53,265 nt of DNA. It comes from a bacterium. GTDB taxonomy: Bacteria; Planctomycetota; JADGBV01. A program made the position numbers and the translations under genes. This document shows positions 24,568 to 33,203 of this stretch, piece by piece; position 1 is the stretch's first letter, and every line of letters begins with the position of its first letter. The notes beneath the pieces are model-generated. The model was not told the DNA's origin and did no database searches. It was given only the letters and a program-made list of their open reading frames with translations. Location: the NCBI GenBank assembly GCA_023261545.1, contig JAHFOS010000009.1:1-53265 (forward strand). Reading direction: 5' to 3'.

Positions 24568-26183
24568 AGCGCCGGCATTTCCGCCGGGGGGTACTTTTGC
24601 TCCTGCTTCTGGGCCTGGCGCTCCCTGTCGCAGCGGAGACGCCCGCCGGGGAGGCGCTGCATCCTGAACTCTGGTTCTACGTCTCGACCAACCTGCTGGT
24701 GGAAAAAAACATCACGGAACTCGAAACTCTGTTGGATCGCGGCGCACGCGCCGGCTATCGGCGTCTGCTGCTCTCGGATTCAAAGTTCGGGCGGCTCCAC
24801 GACATGGACGCGCGCTACTTCGCCCACGTGCGGCGTATCCGCGAGAAAGCGGCCGCGCTGGGCATCGCCATCGTTCCCGCCGTCTGCCCCGTCGGCTATT
24901 CCGAGAGCCTGCTCTGCCGCGACCCCAACCTCGCCGAGGGACTGCCGGTGCGGGAAGCGCCGTTCCTGGTGCGCGGAGCCAAGGCCCTCCCTGAAGGCGT
25001 CCGCCGACCCCTGGAACGCTTTGACTGGAAGGACGAGATCCTCCAGGCTAAGAACGGCGTCTGGAGCGTGGCGGATCCCGCCGGTCGCAACGCGCGCGTG
25101 GTCTTCAAGCTCAAACTGCCGCGCTTCCGGTCCTACCACGTTGCCGTCGAGGTCCGGGCGCGCGGCTTCTCGGGAACTCCTGAAATCAAGGCGCTCGCCG
25201 GACCTCTTCATTTGCAAAATGCCGCGTTGGGAGTCAAGATCGATCAGGACTGGGCCGCGCATCACGTCGTGTTCAACACCCTGGAACACGAGGAAATCGC
25301 GCTCTATTTCGGCTGCTGGGACGGAAGCCAAGGCACGCTGGAGTGGCGCGCGGCCAGCATCGAGGATGCTGGTTTCGTGAACCTGCTGCGCCGGCCCGGT
25401 GCGCCGCTGGAGGTGCGAACCGAAAAAGGGGACAAACTGGAGGAAGGGCGCGACTTCGCTCCGCTCCAGGATGCGCGCCTGGGCACCGTGCCCTGGCCGG
25501 GCTCCTATGAGGTCTGGCACGAGGCGCCCGTCCTGGAGCTCAGGAAGCCGTTGCCGGAGGGAACGCGGCTCCTCGCCTCCTGGTTCCATGCGGTCATAAC
25601 ACATGAGGATCAGGTGACAATCTGCCCCAGCGAGCCCAAAACCCTGGAGGTGCTGCGCGAGGAGGCTCAGGCCGTTCACGACCTCTTCAAAGCCAAAACC
25701 TACTTCATGTCCCACGACGAGATCCGCGTGCTCGGTTGGGACGAGTCTTGCCAGAGGCGCGGCCTTTCCTCCGGTAATATCCTGGCCGACAACGCGCGCG
25801 CCTGCACGGCGCTGCTGCGGAAAATAAATCCCGGCGGGGAGCTCCTGGTCTGGAGCGATATGTTCGATCCCCATCACAACGCGCACCCGGACTATTACCT
25901 GGTGCGCGGCGACCTCGCCGGTTCCTGGGAAGGCCTCGATAAAGACGTGGTCATCGCCCTCTGGAACTTCGACCAGCGCCTGGCGAGCGCGCGCTTTTTC
26001 GCCGCCCGCGGCCACGCGCTGCTCGTCGCCGGCTACTACGACGAAAAACCCGAGCGCATCCTGGACTGGCTCACGGCCGTGCGCGAAGCCCGTGGCCGGC
26101 TGGCGGGCGTCCTGTACACCACCTGGCGCAAGAACTACGCCGACCTCGAGCGCTTCGCTGAACTGGTGAGGGCCTTTCACTGA
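24564..26183 (+). CDS. secreted protein, putative TIM-barrel glycoside hydrolase-like
   Basis: 539 aa beginning with a Sec signal peptide (basic start, LLLLLLGLALPVAA, then ET). Residues about 40-110 (ARAGYRRLLLSDSKFGRL, AALGIAIVPAVCPVGYSESL) look like the first strands of a TIM barrel. A beta-sandwich-like insert lies around 150-330, and the barrel resumes with TYFMSHDEIRVLGWDESC near residue 380, whose adjacent Asp-Glu resembles the catalytic DE of GH20-type enzymes. This supports a carbohydrate-active function but not a family. It overlaps the methyltransferase stop. It is the second large secreted barrel in the window and, unlike the first (3655-6546), sits within the glycosylation run. 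Confidence 0.5.
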   Translation: MKRRHFRRGVLLLLLLGLALPVAAETPAGEALHPELWFYVSTNLLVEKNITELETLLDRGARAGYRRLLLSDSKFGRLHDMDARYFAHVRRIREKAAALGIAIVPAVCPVGYSESLLCRDPNLAEGLPVREAPFLVRGAKALPEGVRRPLERFDWKDEILQAKNGVWSVADPAGRNARVVFKLKLPRFRSYHVAVEVRARGFSGTPEIKALAGPLHLQNAALGVKIDQDWAAHHVVFNTLEHEEIALYFGCWDGSQGTLEWRAASIEDAGFVNLLRRPGAPLEVRTEKGDKLEEGRDFAPLQDARLGTVPWPGSYEVWHEAPVLELRKPLPEGTRLLASWFHAVITHEDQVTICPSEPKTLEVLREEAQAVHDLFKAKTYFMSHDEIRVLGWDESCQRRGLSSGNILADNARACTALLRKINPGGELLVWSDMFDPHHNAHPDYYLVRGDLAGSWEGLDKDVVIALWNFDQRLASARFFAARGHALLVAGYYDEKPERILDWLTAVREARGRLAGVLYTTWRKNYADLERFAELVRAFH

Positions 26184-26186
26184 GGT

Positions 26187-27896
26187 ATGGCGGGCCCGGT
26201 TGCGATCACCAGCCCGGGCAGGCTGAAAACGGCGCCTGCGGTATTTGTTGCGTGCTTCCTGTTCTTCGCCGCGATTCGCTCGCTCACGCCTCTGGTCCAC
26301 GATGACACCGCCGTTCTCCGCAAAGCCGTCATCCTGACGCAGGAATCCTCTGAACACCAGCCTTCGTCGCTGCTGGCACAACTCGCGCGTCGCATCGGCA
26401 GTCCGCGCTGCGTCAGTTTCATGATTCAAGACCTGGGCGTCAACTACATGAGATCGGGATATCCGGATCGGATTTGGTTCCTTTTCTCCTCGGGGATTCT
26501 GGCGCTGAGCGCGTGTGCCTTCTACCTTCTGGCCGATCTATTCATGGGGCAGCGGATCTTTTCCCTGTATGCGACCGCCTTGCTCGTAGCTTCGCCTCCT
26601 TTCATTTCCAGTTCCTGGGTCACGTTTGCCGGACTGCAATCCCTCGTTTATCTGGTTTTTTCGCTAGGCCTTTTCCTCTATTTCAGGACCGATCAAGCCG
26701 TCGGGAAAGGTTGTGCCCTGCGGTGGATCGCGCTGTGCGGCTTGTTCCTTATCGGACCCTTCATCCGCGAAGTCCTGATCGTCCTGCCCGCCTGTGTTTT
26801 CTCGACACAATTGCTCAGGCGCCGCTTCGCCAGCGGCTGGACCTGGGCCACCGCGCTTTTCATCCCGCACGGCATGTATCCCGCCGCGCTCTATTCCCTA
26901 TTCCGGGGCGAACCCGTTCAAAGCGTTTTCCGCATGATCAGCACGAACTGGGCCATGGACCCCGACACACATTTGCGGCACCTCAGGTGGGAGTTTTTCG
27001 CCGGCTATCCTTTCCTCATTCCGCCTTTACTTTTGCTGCTCGTCTTGGCCTTGGCAACCGGCATGGGCCTGGCCTTCCGTCGCACCCCCGCGCCCGAACC
27101 GGCGGCGCGTCCCCCATGGTGGCCTTTGGGTTTGTTGTTCGCCATGCTCACGCTTCCCTTCCTCAGGGTGTACGCGCTGCCCGTTCACCTGGGCTACAGC
27201 TTGATCGGCCTCGCGATAGCGGTGGCCCTCGTGCTACAGGCCGCTTGGCGGCGCTGGAAGACGAAGTGGCCCCGCGCGGGAATCCTCCTGGTTATGGGCG
27301 TGAGCACGCTCGCACAATTCTCGAACGTGTACGGCTCCGTGGCAACGGTGTTGGCGATCAACGACGGCTTGCTGCGGTGCGTGGCGGCTCTGGACCGGCA
27401 CGCGCCTCCGGGGTCGCTCGTCATTTCCAACACGATTTTCATGAAGGACATCAACTTGTTTTCCGGGTGGAAATACGTCCACGCGTTCACCACCCTTGGG
27501 GACGACGATTTCAAGAGGTACGTGACGGGCCTCATAACGCCCGACAAGCTCCAAGGTCTTATCGAACGGCCTGTCAACGACAAGCCCCTGTTCTTCCTGG
27601 AGGCGGATTTCCCCGGGCACCTGGAGTTCATCGGGGACGAAGCCGACCGCCTTTTTCGCGACCCAGGGATCGTCCTCGACGACCTCGGCGCCAGCACCAA
27701 GGCCAGCGCCGTCTATCCCGTGCTGGACCCTCTGGCGTGGCTCATGCCAAAATCCAGCTACGTGTTTCTGGGCACTCCCGACTATGCCCCCTGGGTCTAT
27801 CATGGCCCTGACATCGGAGGTCGCCCCCTGCTGGCGCAGAGCTATGTGCGCTTCAGGCTGTACCGGGTGAACGGGCGAAAAGCCCGGGAGCCTTGA
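26187..27896 (+). CDS. polytopic membrane protein, GT-C glycosyltransferase-like
   Basis: 569 aa with about ten hydrophobic segments, beginning AVFVACFLFFAAIRSLTPLV. Directly after the first helix comes VHDDTAVLRK, an acidic pair at the place where GT-C enzymes (ArnT/PMT type) carry catalytic Asp/Glu in the first extracytoplasmic loop. The last 150 residues are soluble and presumably periplasmic. Transfer of a sugar from a polyprenyl-phosphate donor is inferred from topology and from the GT2 gene upstream; no family-specific motif was recognised. ATG 26187 lies 3 bp after the preceding stop; only GAGG at very short spacing precedes it. Confidence 0.6.
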   Translation: MAGPVAITSPGRLKTAPAVFVACFLFFAAIRSLTPLVHDDTAVLRKAVILTQESSEHQPSSLLAQLARRIGSPRCVSFMIQDLGVNYMRSGYPDRIWFLFSSGILALSACAFYLLADLFMGQRIFSLYATALLVASPPFISSSWVTFAGLQSLVYLVFSLGLFLYFRTDQAVGKGCALRWIALCGLFLIGPFIREVLIVLPACVFSTQLLRRRFASGWTWATALFIPHGMYPAALYSLFRGEPVQSVFRMISTNWAMDPDTHLRHLRWEFFAGYPFLIPPLLLLLVLALATGMGLAFRRTPAPEPAARPPWWPLGLLFAMLTLPFLRVYALPVHLGYSLIGLAIAVALVLQAAWRRWKTKWPRAGILLVMGVSTLAQFSNVYGSVATVLAINDGLLRCVAALDRHAPPGSLVISNTIFMKDINLFSGWKYVHAFTTLGDDDFKRYVTGLITPDKLQGLIERPVNDKPLFFLEADFPGHLEFIGDEADRLFRDPGIVLDDLGASTKASAVYPVLDPLAWLMPKSSYVFLGTPDYAPWVYHGPDIGGRPLLAQSYVRFRLYRVNGRKAREP

Positions 27897-27927
27897 ACTT
27901 GGATTTGTCGTTTCGCGAAAAAAGACG

Positions 27928-29970
27928 ATGCTAAAAGGTGTCCGGCTTTACCTGCTGCTGCTGGCCTGCACTTACGGCATCTATTACCAGCGTCGCATGG
28001 ATGCGCCGGTGGACGACCACGATTCGTATGTCACGGAAAGGAGCCGGCTGAAAGACGACGTCGCGTGGCTGGCGCACTCGCTGGATTTCAACAAGACCCG
28101 CCTCACCTACCAAGGGGATTACTACCTGTTTCGTCCGGCGCACTTTTTCATCCTCGCCACGGCGGATATCTTTTTCAGGTCGAACTTTTACATCATCGGA
28201 GGCTTGGGCCTGTGTATCTTCGCTCTGGCGGCTTGGGGATTGTACGCGGCCATCGCCCCAAGCTTGGGCGGGTTGGCCGCCTTTGTCATTTCGGTTTTTT
28301 TCATCTCCAATCTTGCCGGCATGGAAATGGTCCTGTGGCGGCATATCACTCCCTATATCCTCGCTCCCACGCTGCTCTTGGCTGGCTTTGCGCGGTTGCA
28401 GCAGCCATCAGAGCGGCAGGGCCGCGGCAGGACTTTCCTCATCCTCGCCTTGTGGACGCTCAGCACACTGTTTCACGAATTGGCCGTTCTCACCCTGGCG
28501 TTCTTCAATTTGCTCTTCCTGTGTGCCGGTCGCGGGCTCGAACCCCGTGCTGCTGAGCGGCACAGACTGCGGCTGCTCCTCGTTATTCCCCTGCTCATCT
28601 ACGCGGCGCTCTACGCCCTGAGCTTCATGCTCCATCCGCCGCCAACCCTTCTCGGCCCCATGGACGTTCCCCCGAAAAGCTGGCTGCGGGCGCTGCTCAT
28701 CTGTTGCGCCACCTACCTGCCTTCCATTGGGGCTGGATTTTTCCTGCCCTTCTGGGTGGACCTGAAGCCCGGCCTGGAGTCCCTGCGGTTTTCCTGGAAT
28801 TACTATCAGCTCGCCCTGGCGCAGAAGCTCATCGCCATCCTGTTATTGGGCGGCGTCTGCACGCTTTACGCGCGCGGTCCCCTGCGCGACTCCTGGCGCC
28901 GCGGCGCCGCGGCTTTTTTAGCGGCGGCCTTTCCCCTGCTGGTGCTCATGGTTTTATTCATGGGACATGGCTTGGGACGAGGCTTTCTCAGAACTAAGCT
29001 TTACATGTTTTCCAGCACCTACTACTACTCGATTTACACCTTCGTTCTCTGTCTGGTCGTGGCGGGCTGCCTCGGCTTTGCGCGCTGCTCCGTATCGCCT
29101 GGGGTCAGGGTCGCGGGCCGCCTCACCCTTGGGCTGATGGCTTGGCTGACCTGCTATAACGTCATGGTCATCCAACGCCGACTCCAGGTGAACGCGCCGC
29201 GTTTCGAGCAACAGGCTGATTTTTACAGGCAAGTCGAGCGTCGGGTCCGCGATGATTATGGGCGGCGTCTTGGCGGCGTCGTCCCAGGGTCGCGCTTGCC
29301 CGTTTTCGGCTACACCCTGGCGTATTTTTATCCCGTCATTCGCTGCAACCCCGCCAGCGAACCGCTGTTCCTTCAGCTCAGCGGCGACACCTGGTTTCTG
29401 AGCGAAATCGCAGGGCCCGCACCAGCGCTCCCGCGGCAACCCATTTCATTCCCCAAGGAGCCGGTGCATTTTCGCTTTGCCGAGCACCCCAATTGGGCCC
29501 GGTATGCGGATGGCGGCCTGTCGGAAAGCGCGGAACTCCTGCTGTCCGCCGGGGCCTATGAACGTCCCTTGTTTTGCGTGGAGAATGAAGACCTGGAGCA
29601 TGCGGGCCTGGTCTTCAACTTCAAGGACAACGACAACTTCTCGCTCATCGTCATCGAAAATGCCGAGGTATTATTGTATGAGATGCAGAACGGTCGGCTC
29701 AGCAATATGTTGGTGGTGCAGCAAGTGGCCTCACCTCACCCGCGCCTTTGGAAGATCGTCCATGGCGCCGATGAGGGGTCGGTGTTCGTCTTCGTGGATG
29801 GGTTCTTGCTGCTGCGCCATCAGTCCCGGCAACCCACCTCCGGAAGGCTCGGGTTCCTTTCTCAAAAAAAACCGCACGCTGGTTTTCAATCGTTCAAAAA
29901 TCCCGCCGCTGAATCCAGGCCCTTCGGCGTTTCTATACGTTTCGCGCCAATAGCCAAGCTTTGGGAATAG
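27928..29970 (+). CDS. polytopic membrane protein with C-terminal beta-rich domain
   Basis: 680 aa. An N-terminal helix is followed by APVDDHDSYVTERSRL, an acidic loop in the GT-C position, then about ten further membrane segments up to residue 410. The C-terminal 250 residues are soluble. The segment LVFNFKDNDNFSLIVIENAE, then VLLYEMQNGRLSNMLVVQQV and VFVFVDGFLLLRHQ, looks like a concanavalin/LamG- or DUF1080-type jelly roll, which often binds or cleaves glycans. A GT-C-like body with such a domain is unusual. It ends the plus-strand run and is convergent with the tandem trio. Function is inferred from topology only. Confidence 0.6.
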   Translation: MLKGVRLYLLLLACTYGIYYQRRMDAPVDDHDSYVTERSRLKDDVAWLAHSLDFNKTRLTYQGDYYLFRPAHFFILATADIFFRSNFYIIGGLGLCIFALAAWGLYAAIAPSLGGLAAFVISVFFISNLAGMEMVLWRHITPYILAPTLLLAGFARLQQPSERQGRGRTFLILALWTLSTLFHELAVLTLAFFNLLFLCAGRGLEPRAAERHRLRLLLVIPLLIYAALYALSFMLHPPPTLLGPMDVPPKSWLRALLICCATYLPSIGAGFFLPFWVDLKPGLESLRFSWNYYQLALAQKLIAILLLGGVCTLYARGPLRDSWRRGAAAFLAAAFPLLVLMVLFMGHGLGRGFLRTKLYMFSSTYYYSIYTFVLCLVVAGCLGFARCSVSPGVRVAGRLTLGLMAWLTCYNVMVIQRRLQVNAPRFEQQADFYRQVERRVRDDYGRRLGGVVPGSRLPVFGYTLAYFYPVIRCNPASEPLFLQLSGDTWFLSEIAGPAPALPRQPISFPKEPVHFRFAEHPNWARYADGGLSESAELLLSAGAYERPLFCVENEDLEHAGLVFNFKDNDNFSLIVIENAEVLLYEMQNGRLSNMLVVQQVASPHPRLWKIVHGADEGSVFVFVDGFLLLRHQSRQPTSGRLGFLSQKKPHAGFQSFKNPAAESRPFGVSIRFAPIAKLWE

Positions 29971-30034
29971 TTGCCACAGTAGGATTCGCGTCAAAGGCGA
30001 GGGCGCACCACCGTCAGCGCGGGCCAGCCCCTGA

Positions 30035-31600
30035 TCACGGCTCGTAAGAAACGATGCGATAGATCCGGGTCGTGTAGGAAGCCTTGGTCCAGCGTTTGCC
30101 GAGATGGGGGTCCTCAATAGTGGCGACCAGGGCGAAGTTCTTGGGCGGCAGGGTGCCGCCAGGGGCGAAACTCTCCAGGGACGACTGGAGGTACTCACAG
30201 CCGATCACGAACTCGATATTGCGCTTTTTGAGGAAGCCGAGCAACGCGGCGTAGGCCTCGCTGGGCGCGGAGTATTTCCCAGGGGGGTTGAGCTCTTCCG
30301 TCAAACGCGAGAGGACGCTGAGATAGTCTTGGCCGCCATAGTAGGGCTGATCCGGAAAGGCGAGCCAATACCTGGCGGATCCAAAAACAACGCTTCCAGG
30401 ACGAACCGCCGCGCGCAGCTTGTGGTAGTAGGCGGCTGTATCAAGGTCCTTGTACTTATAGAGGAGACCACCATATTCAGCGAAAACCACCAGCAGGACG
30501 GCTGTGACGAGACTGATGCCCCAAGCGGGATGCCTCTCGCTGAGGCGCCGGAATCCCAGCGCGCACAGGACGGAGAGGTAGGGGGCATAGAACAGCAGCA
30601 GATCCTCCCGTGTTGAACGCTCGGCGATGGACAAGGCGGCGAAGATGAGCGCGAGCCACCGCAACATAACCGTCAGGGGCGGGCGTTCCCGCCGCGGCAA
30701 GGACGCCCGCAGCGCCATGGGGATCAAGAGCAACCCCAGGCCGAGGTCCAGCGCGCCAGCCCAGCGTCCGGCGAACCCGCCAAGGCGCAGGAACTCTGAA
30801 AACAGGGTCCTCCAAGTGTAGCCGCCGCCGTCGCGGACGGCCCTGGGCACGACGCTCCTCAGGTAAACCTCCACACCCACGGGCAGGACGTTCAGGCTGA
30901 CCCACCAGACGAAGGCGATGAGCGAGCCCGCCCCCAACGCGAGCCATAGGTGACGCTCTTTCCTTTTTTTCGACAGCAGCAGCGCCACCCAAGTGACAAA
31001 AACAATAAGGATGCCGCGGTAGTTCACATCCACGGCGAGTCCGCAGCAGAGTCCGGCACGGAAAGCGTCGCGCGCCCGCCCCTCCAGCAAGGCGCGGCTT
31101 TGATAGAAGAAGGACGAAAAGGCGAAAAGGCCGATCATGGCCGTATAACCGCCATCATGGCCGGCGAAATACCAGAACGGCGTGGATACGGCGAGGAAGA
31201 AAGCGCTCAGGCGGGCGATGGTCGGGTCGAAGCAACGGCGAGCCCAGCGGTAGAGCAGGAGCAACTGCAGGAGGTTGCAGATGGTGGATACCAGCCGGCA
31301 CGAATAGGTTCCCACGCCCAGGACCTGGTAAACCCGATTGTGGACCAGGAGGAATAGGCGGCCGACGCCGAGGGACCATTCGGCGCCCCAGGGAATGTCG
31401 GGCGCCATGCGGCCGACGGAACGGGGGCCCAGGTGGTAGGCGATCTCGCCATAAACGGACTCTGCAAAGCCTGGGATCCTGATGCGGTCCAGGAAGAAAA
31501 GTTGCAGCAGGAGGAATAAGGACGCCAAGGCCAGCGCCGCCCTGCCATCCAAGACCGCGGCACGCAGGCCCACCCTCCAGGCGCCCCGTTCAGGGTTCAT
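30035..31600 (-). CDS. GT-C-like membrane protein, tandem paralogue 1 (last of three)
   Basis: 521 aa from ATG 31600. Ten or more membrane segments start with ALALASLFLLLQLFFLDRI. The first loop reads VYGEIAYHLGPRSVGRMAPD, and a periplasmic C-terminal domain ends RIYRIVSYEP. Sequence and topology are shared throughout with the two upstream genes, including PGSVVFGSARYWLAFPDQPY, KKRNIEFVIGCE and LPPKNFALVATIEDP, so all three arose by tandem duplication. The ATG overlaps the previous gene by 11 bp. The longer in-frame start at 31681 would lie well inside paralogue 2 and is rejected. The likely role is lipid-linked sugar transfer (ArnT/PMT-like), but no activity can be assigned. Confidence 0.65.
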   Translation of the reverse strand: MNPERGAWRVGLRAAVLDGRAALALASLFLLLQLFFLDRIRIPGFAESVYGEIAYHLGPRSVGRMAPDIPWGAEWSLGVGRLFLLVHNRVYQVLGVGTYSCRLVSTICNLLQLLLLYRWARRCFDPTIARLSAFFLAVSTPFWYFAGHDGGYTAMIGLFAFSSFFYQSRALLEGRARDAFRAGLCCGLAVDVNYRGILIVFVTWVALLLSKKRKERHLWLALGAGSLIAFVWWVSLNVLPVGVEVYLRSVVPRAVRDGGGYTWRTLFSEFLRLGGFAGRWAGALDLGLGLLLIPMALRASLPRRERPPLTVMLRWLALIFAALSIAERSTREDLLLFYAPYLSVLCALGFRRLSERHPAWGISLVTAVLLVVFAEYGGLLYKYKDLDTAAYYHKLRAAVRPGSVVFGSARYWLAFPDQPYYGGQDYLSVLSRLTEELNPPGKYSAPSEAYAALLGFLKKRNIEFVIGCEYLQSSLESFAPGGTLPPKNFALVATIEDPHLGKRWTKASYTTRIYRIVSYEP

Positions 31601-33203
31601 AGGAAACAAGCCGGTAGATCCTGGTGGTATAGGAGGCTTTGAACTTCCTTCCATCGCCCTCTTCCAGTCCGCGTCTGCCAAGATAGGGATCTTCGATGGT
31701 GGCGATGAGGGCGAAGTTTTTGGGGGGTAGGACGCCGCCTGGGGCGAAAAGCTCCAGGCATGACTTAAGGTGCTCGCAGCCGATGACGAACTCGATATTA
31801 CGTTTCTTAAGGACCTTGAGCAGCGCGACGTAAGCTTCGCCGGACGAGGAATATTTCACGATCAACTTGAGCTCCTGGGGCAACCCGAGTTCCCCCTGCA
31901 CATACGAGAGGGAGTTGAGGTAGTACGGGCCGCCGTAATAGGGCTGATCCGGAAAGGCAAACCAGTAGTGGACGGACCCGAGGACGACGCTTCCGGGACG
32001 GACCGCCGCGCGCAGCTTCTGGTAGTAGGCGGCGGTATCGAGGTTACTGTGCCTGTAAAGGAAAATGCTGTATTCACTGACCACAAACAGCAGCACCGCG
32101 GCCCAGAGGCCGATGCTCCAGGAGGGACGCTTTTCGCTGAGGCGCCGGAAACCCAGCGCACACAAGATGGAGAGATAGGGGGCATAAAACAAGGTGATAT
32201 CCTCACGTATGGAGCGCTCCAGAATGGAAAACGAGACAAAGAGGACAGCGTGCCAGCGCAGCATGGTGGCTAGAGGTCTGCGTTCACGCTGCGGTCTAGG
32301 CGCCCGCAGTGCCAGAGGGATCAGGAGCAACCAAAGGCCGGTATCCAGGGCTCCCGGCAAGCGGGTGGCGAGCCGGACGAAAAACCGGAACTCCGGGAGC
32401 GCGAGACTCCAGGAGAAGTCGCCTCCATCCTTAGCGGCCATGGGCATGACGATGGTGAGGTAGTTATGGAGGCCCACGGGCAGAACGTTCAGGCTGGTCC
32501 ACCATGCGAAGGCGAGGAGAGAGCCCGCCCCCAAGGCGAGCCATAGGCGCCGCTCTCCCTTTCTATTCGACAGCAATAAAGACACCCAGGTGGCCAGCAC
32601 AATGATGACGCAGCGGTAATGCACATCCACGGCGAGGCCGCTGCAGAGGCCGGCCCCGAAGGCGTCGCGCGCGCGCCCCTCAAGCTGGACGCGACTCAGA
32701 AAAAAGAAGGACAGGAAGGAAAAAAGACCGATCATGGCGTAGTAATTGCCATTGTAGTTGGTCAAGAACCAGAGTGGCGCGGAAACGGCGAGGAAGAAGA
32801 CGCTCAGGCGGGCGATGGTGGGGTCGAAGTAAACACGGGCCCAGCGGTAGATCAGGAACAGGTGCAGGAGGTTGCAGACGTAGGAAACCAGCCGGCACGA
32901 GTAAATCCCCAAGCCGAAGATCCGGTAAAACAGATGGTGGACCAAGAGGAAAATGCGACCAACGCCGAGAGACCAATCCAAACCCCAGGGGAGGTCGGGC
33001 GCCATGCGGCCGTTGAAATCAGGGTTCAGATGGTAGGCCACTTCACAGAAAAATGATTCGACATAGCCCGGAATTTTGAGCCGGTCCAGAAAAAAAAGCT
33101 CCAGTAGGAGGAAGGCGGCCGCCAGGGCCAGTGGTGCCCTGCCATCCAGGGCCGCGGCGCGCAGGCCCGCCCGCCAGCCGGTCGCGCCCCGTTCAGGGAT
33201 CAT
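31590..33203 (-). CDS. GT-C-like membrane protein, tandem paralogue 2
   Basis: 537 aa from ATG 33203, which overlaps paralogue 3 by 11 bp in the same junction sequence used between paralogues 2 and 1. Opening helix APLALAAAFLLLELFFLDRL, first loop FFCEVAYHLNPDFNGRMAPD, C-terminal soluble domain with PGSVVLGSVHYWFAFPDQPY and KKRNIEFVIGCEHLKSCLEL. The longest possible frame (start 33368) would extend 55 residues into paralogue 3 and is rejected. It is slightly longer than its siblings because of insertions in the C-terminal domain, such as GRRGLEEGDGRKFKASY. GT-C-type sugar transferase is inferred from topology and the glycosylation neighbours. Confidence 0.65.
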   Translation of the reverse strand: MIPERGATGWRAGLRAAALDGRAPLALAAAFLLLELFFLDRLKIPGYVESFFCEVAYHLNPDFNGRMAPDLPWGLDWSLGVGRIFLLVHHLFYRIFGLGIYSCRLVSYVCNLLHLFLIYRWARVYFDPTIARLSVFFLAVSAPLWFLTNYNGNYYAMIGLFSFLSFFFLSRVQLEGRARDAFGAGLCSGLAVDVHYRCVIIVLATWVSLLLSNRKGERRLWLALGAGSLLAFAWWTSLNVLPVGLHNYLTIVMPMAAKDGGDFSWSLALPEFRFFVRLATRLPGALDTGLWLLLIPLALRAPRPQRERRPLATMLRWHAVLFVSFSILERSIREDITLFYAPYLSILCALGFRRLSEKRPSWSIGLWAAVLLFVVSEYSIFLYRHSNLDTAAYYQKLRAAVRPGSVVLGSVHYWFAFPDQPYYGGPYYLNSLSYVQGELGLPQELKLIVKYSSSGEAYVALLKVLKKRNIEFVIGCEHLKSCLELFAPGGVLPPKNFALIATIEDPYLGRRGLEEGDGRKFKASYTTRIYRLVSYEP

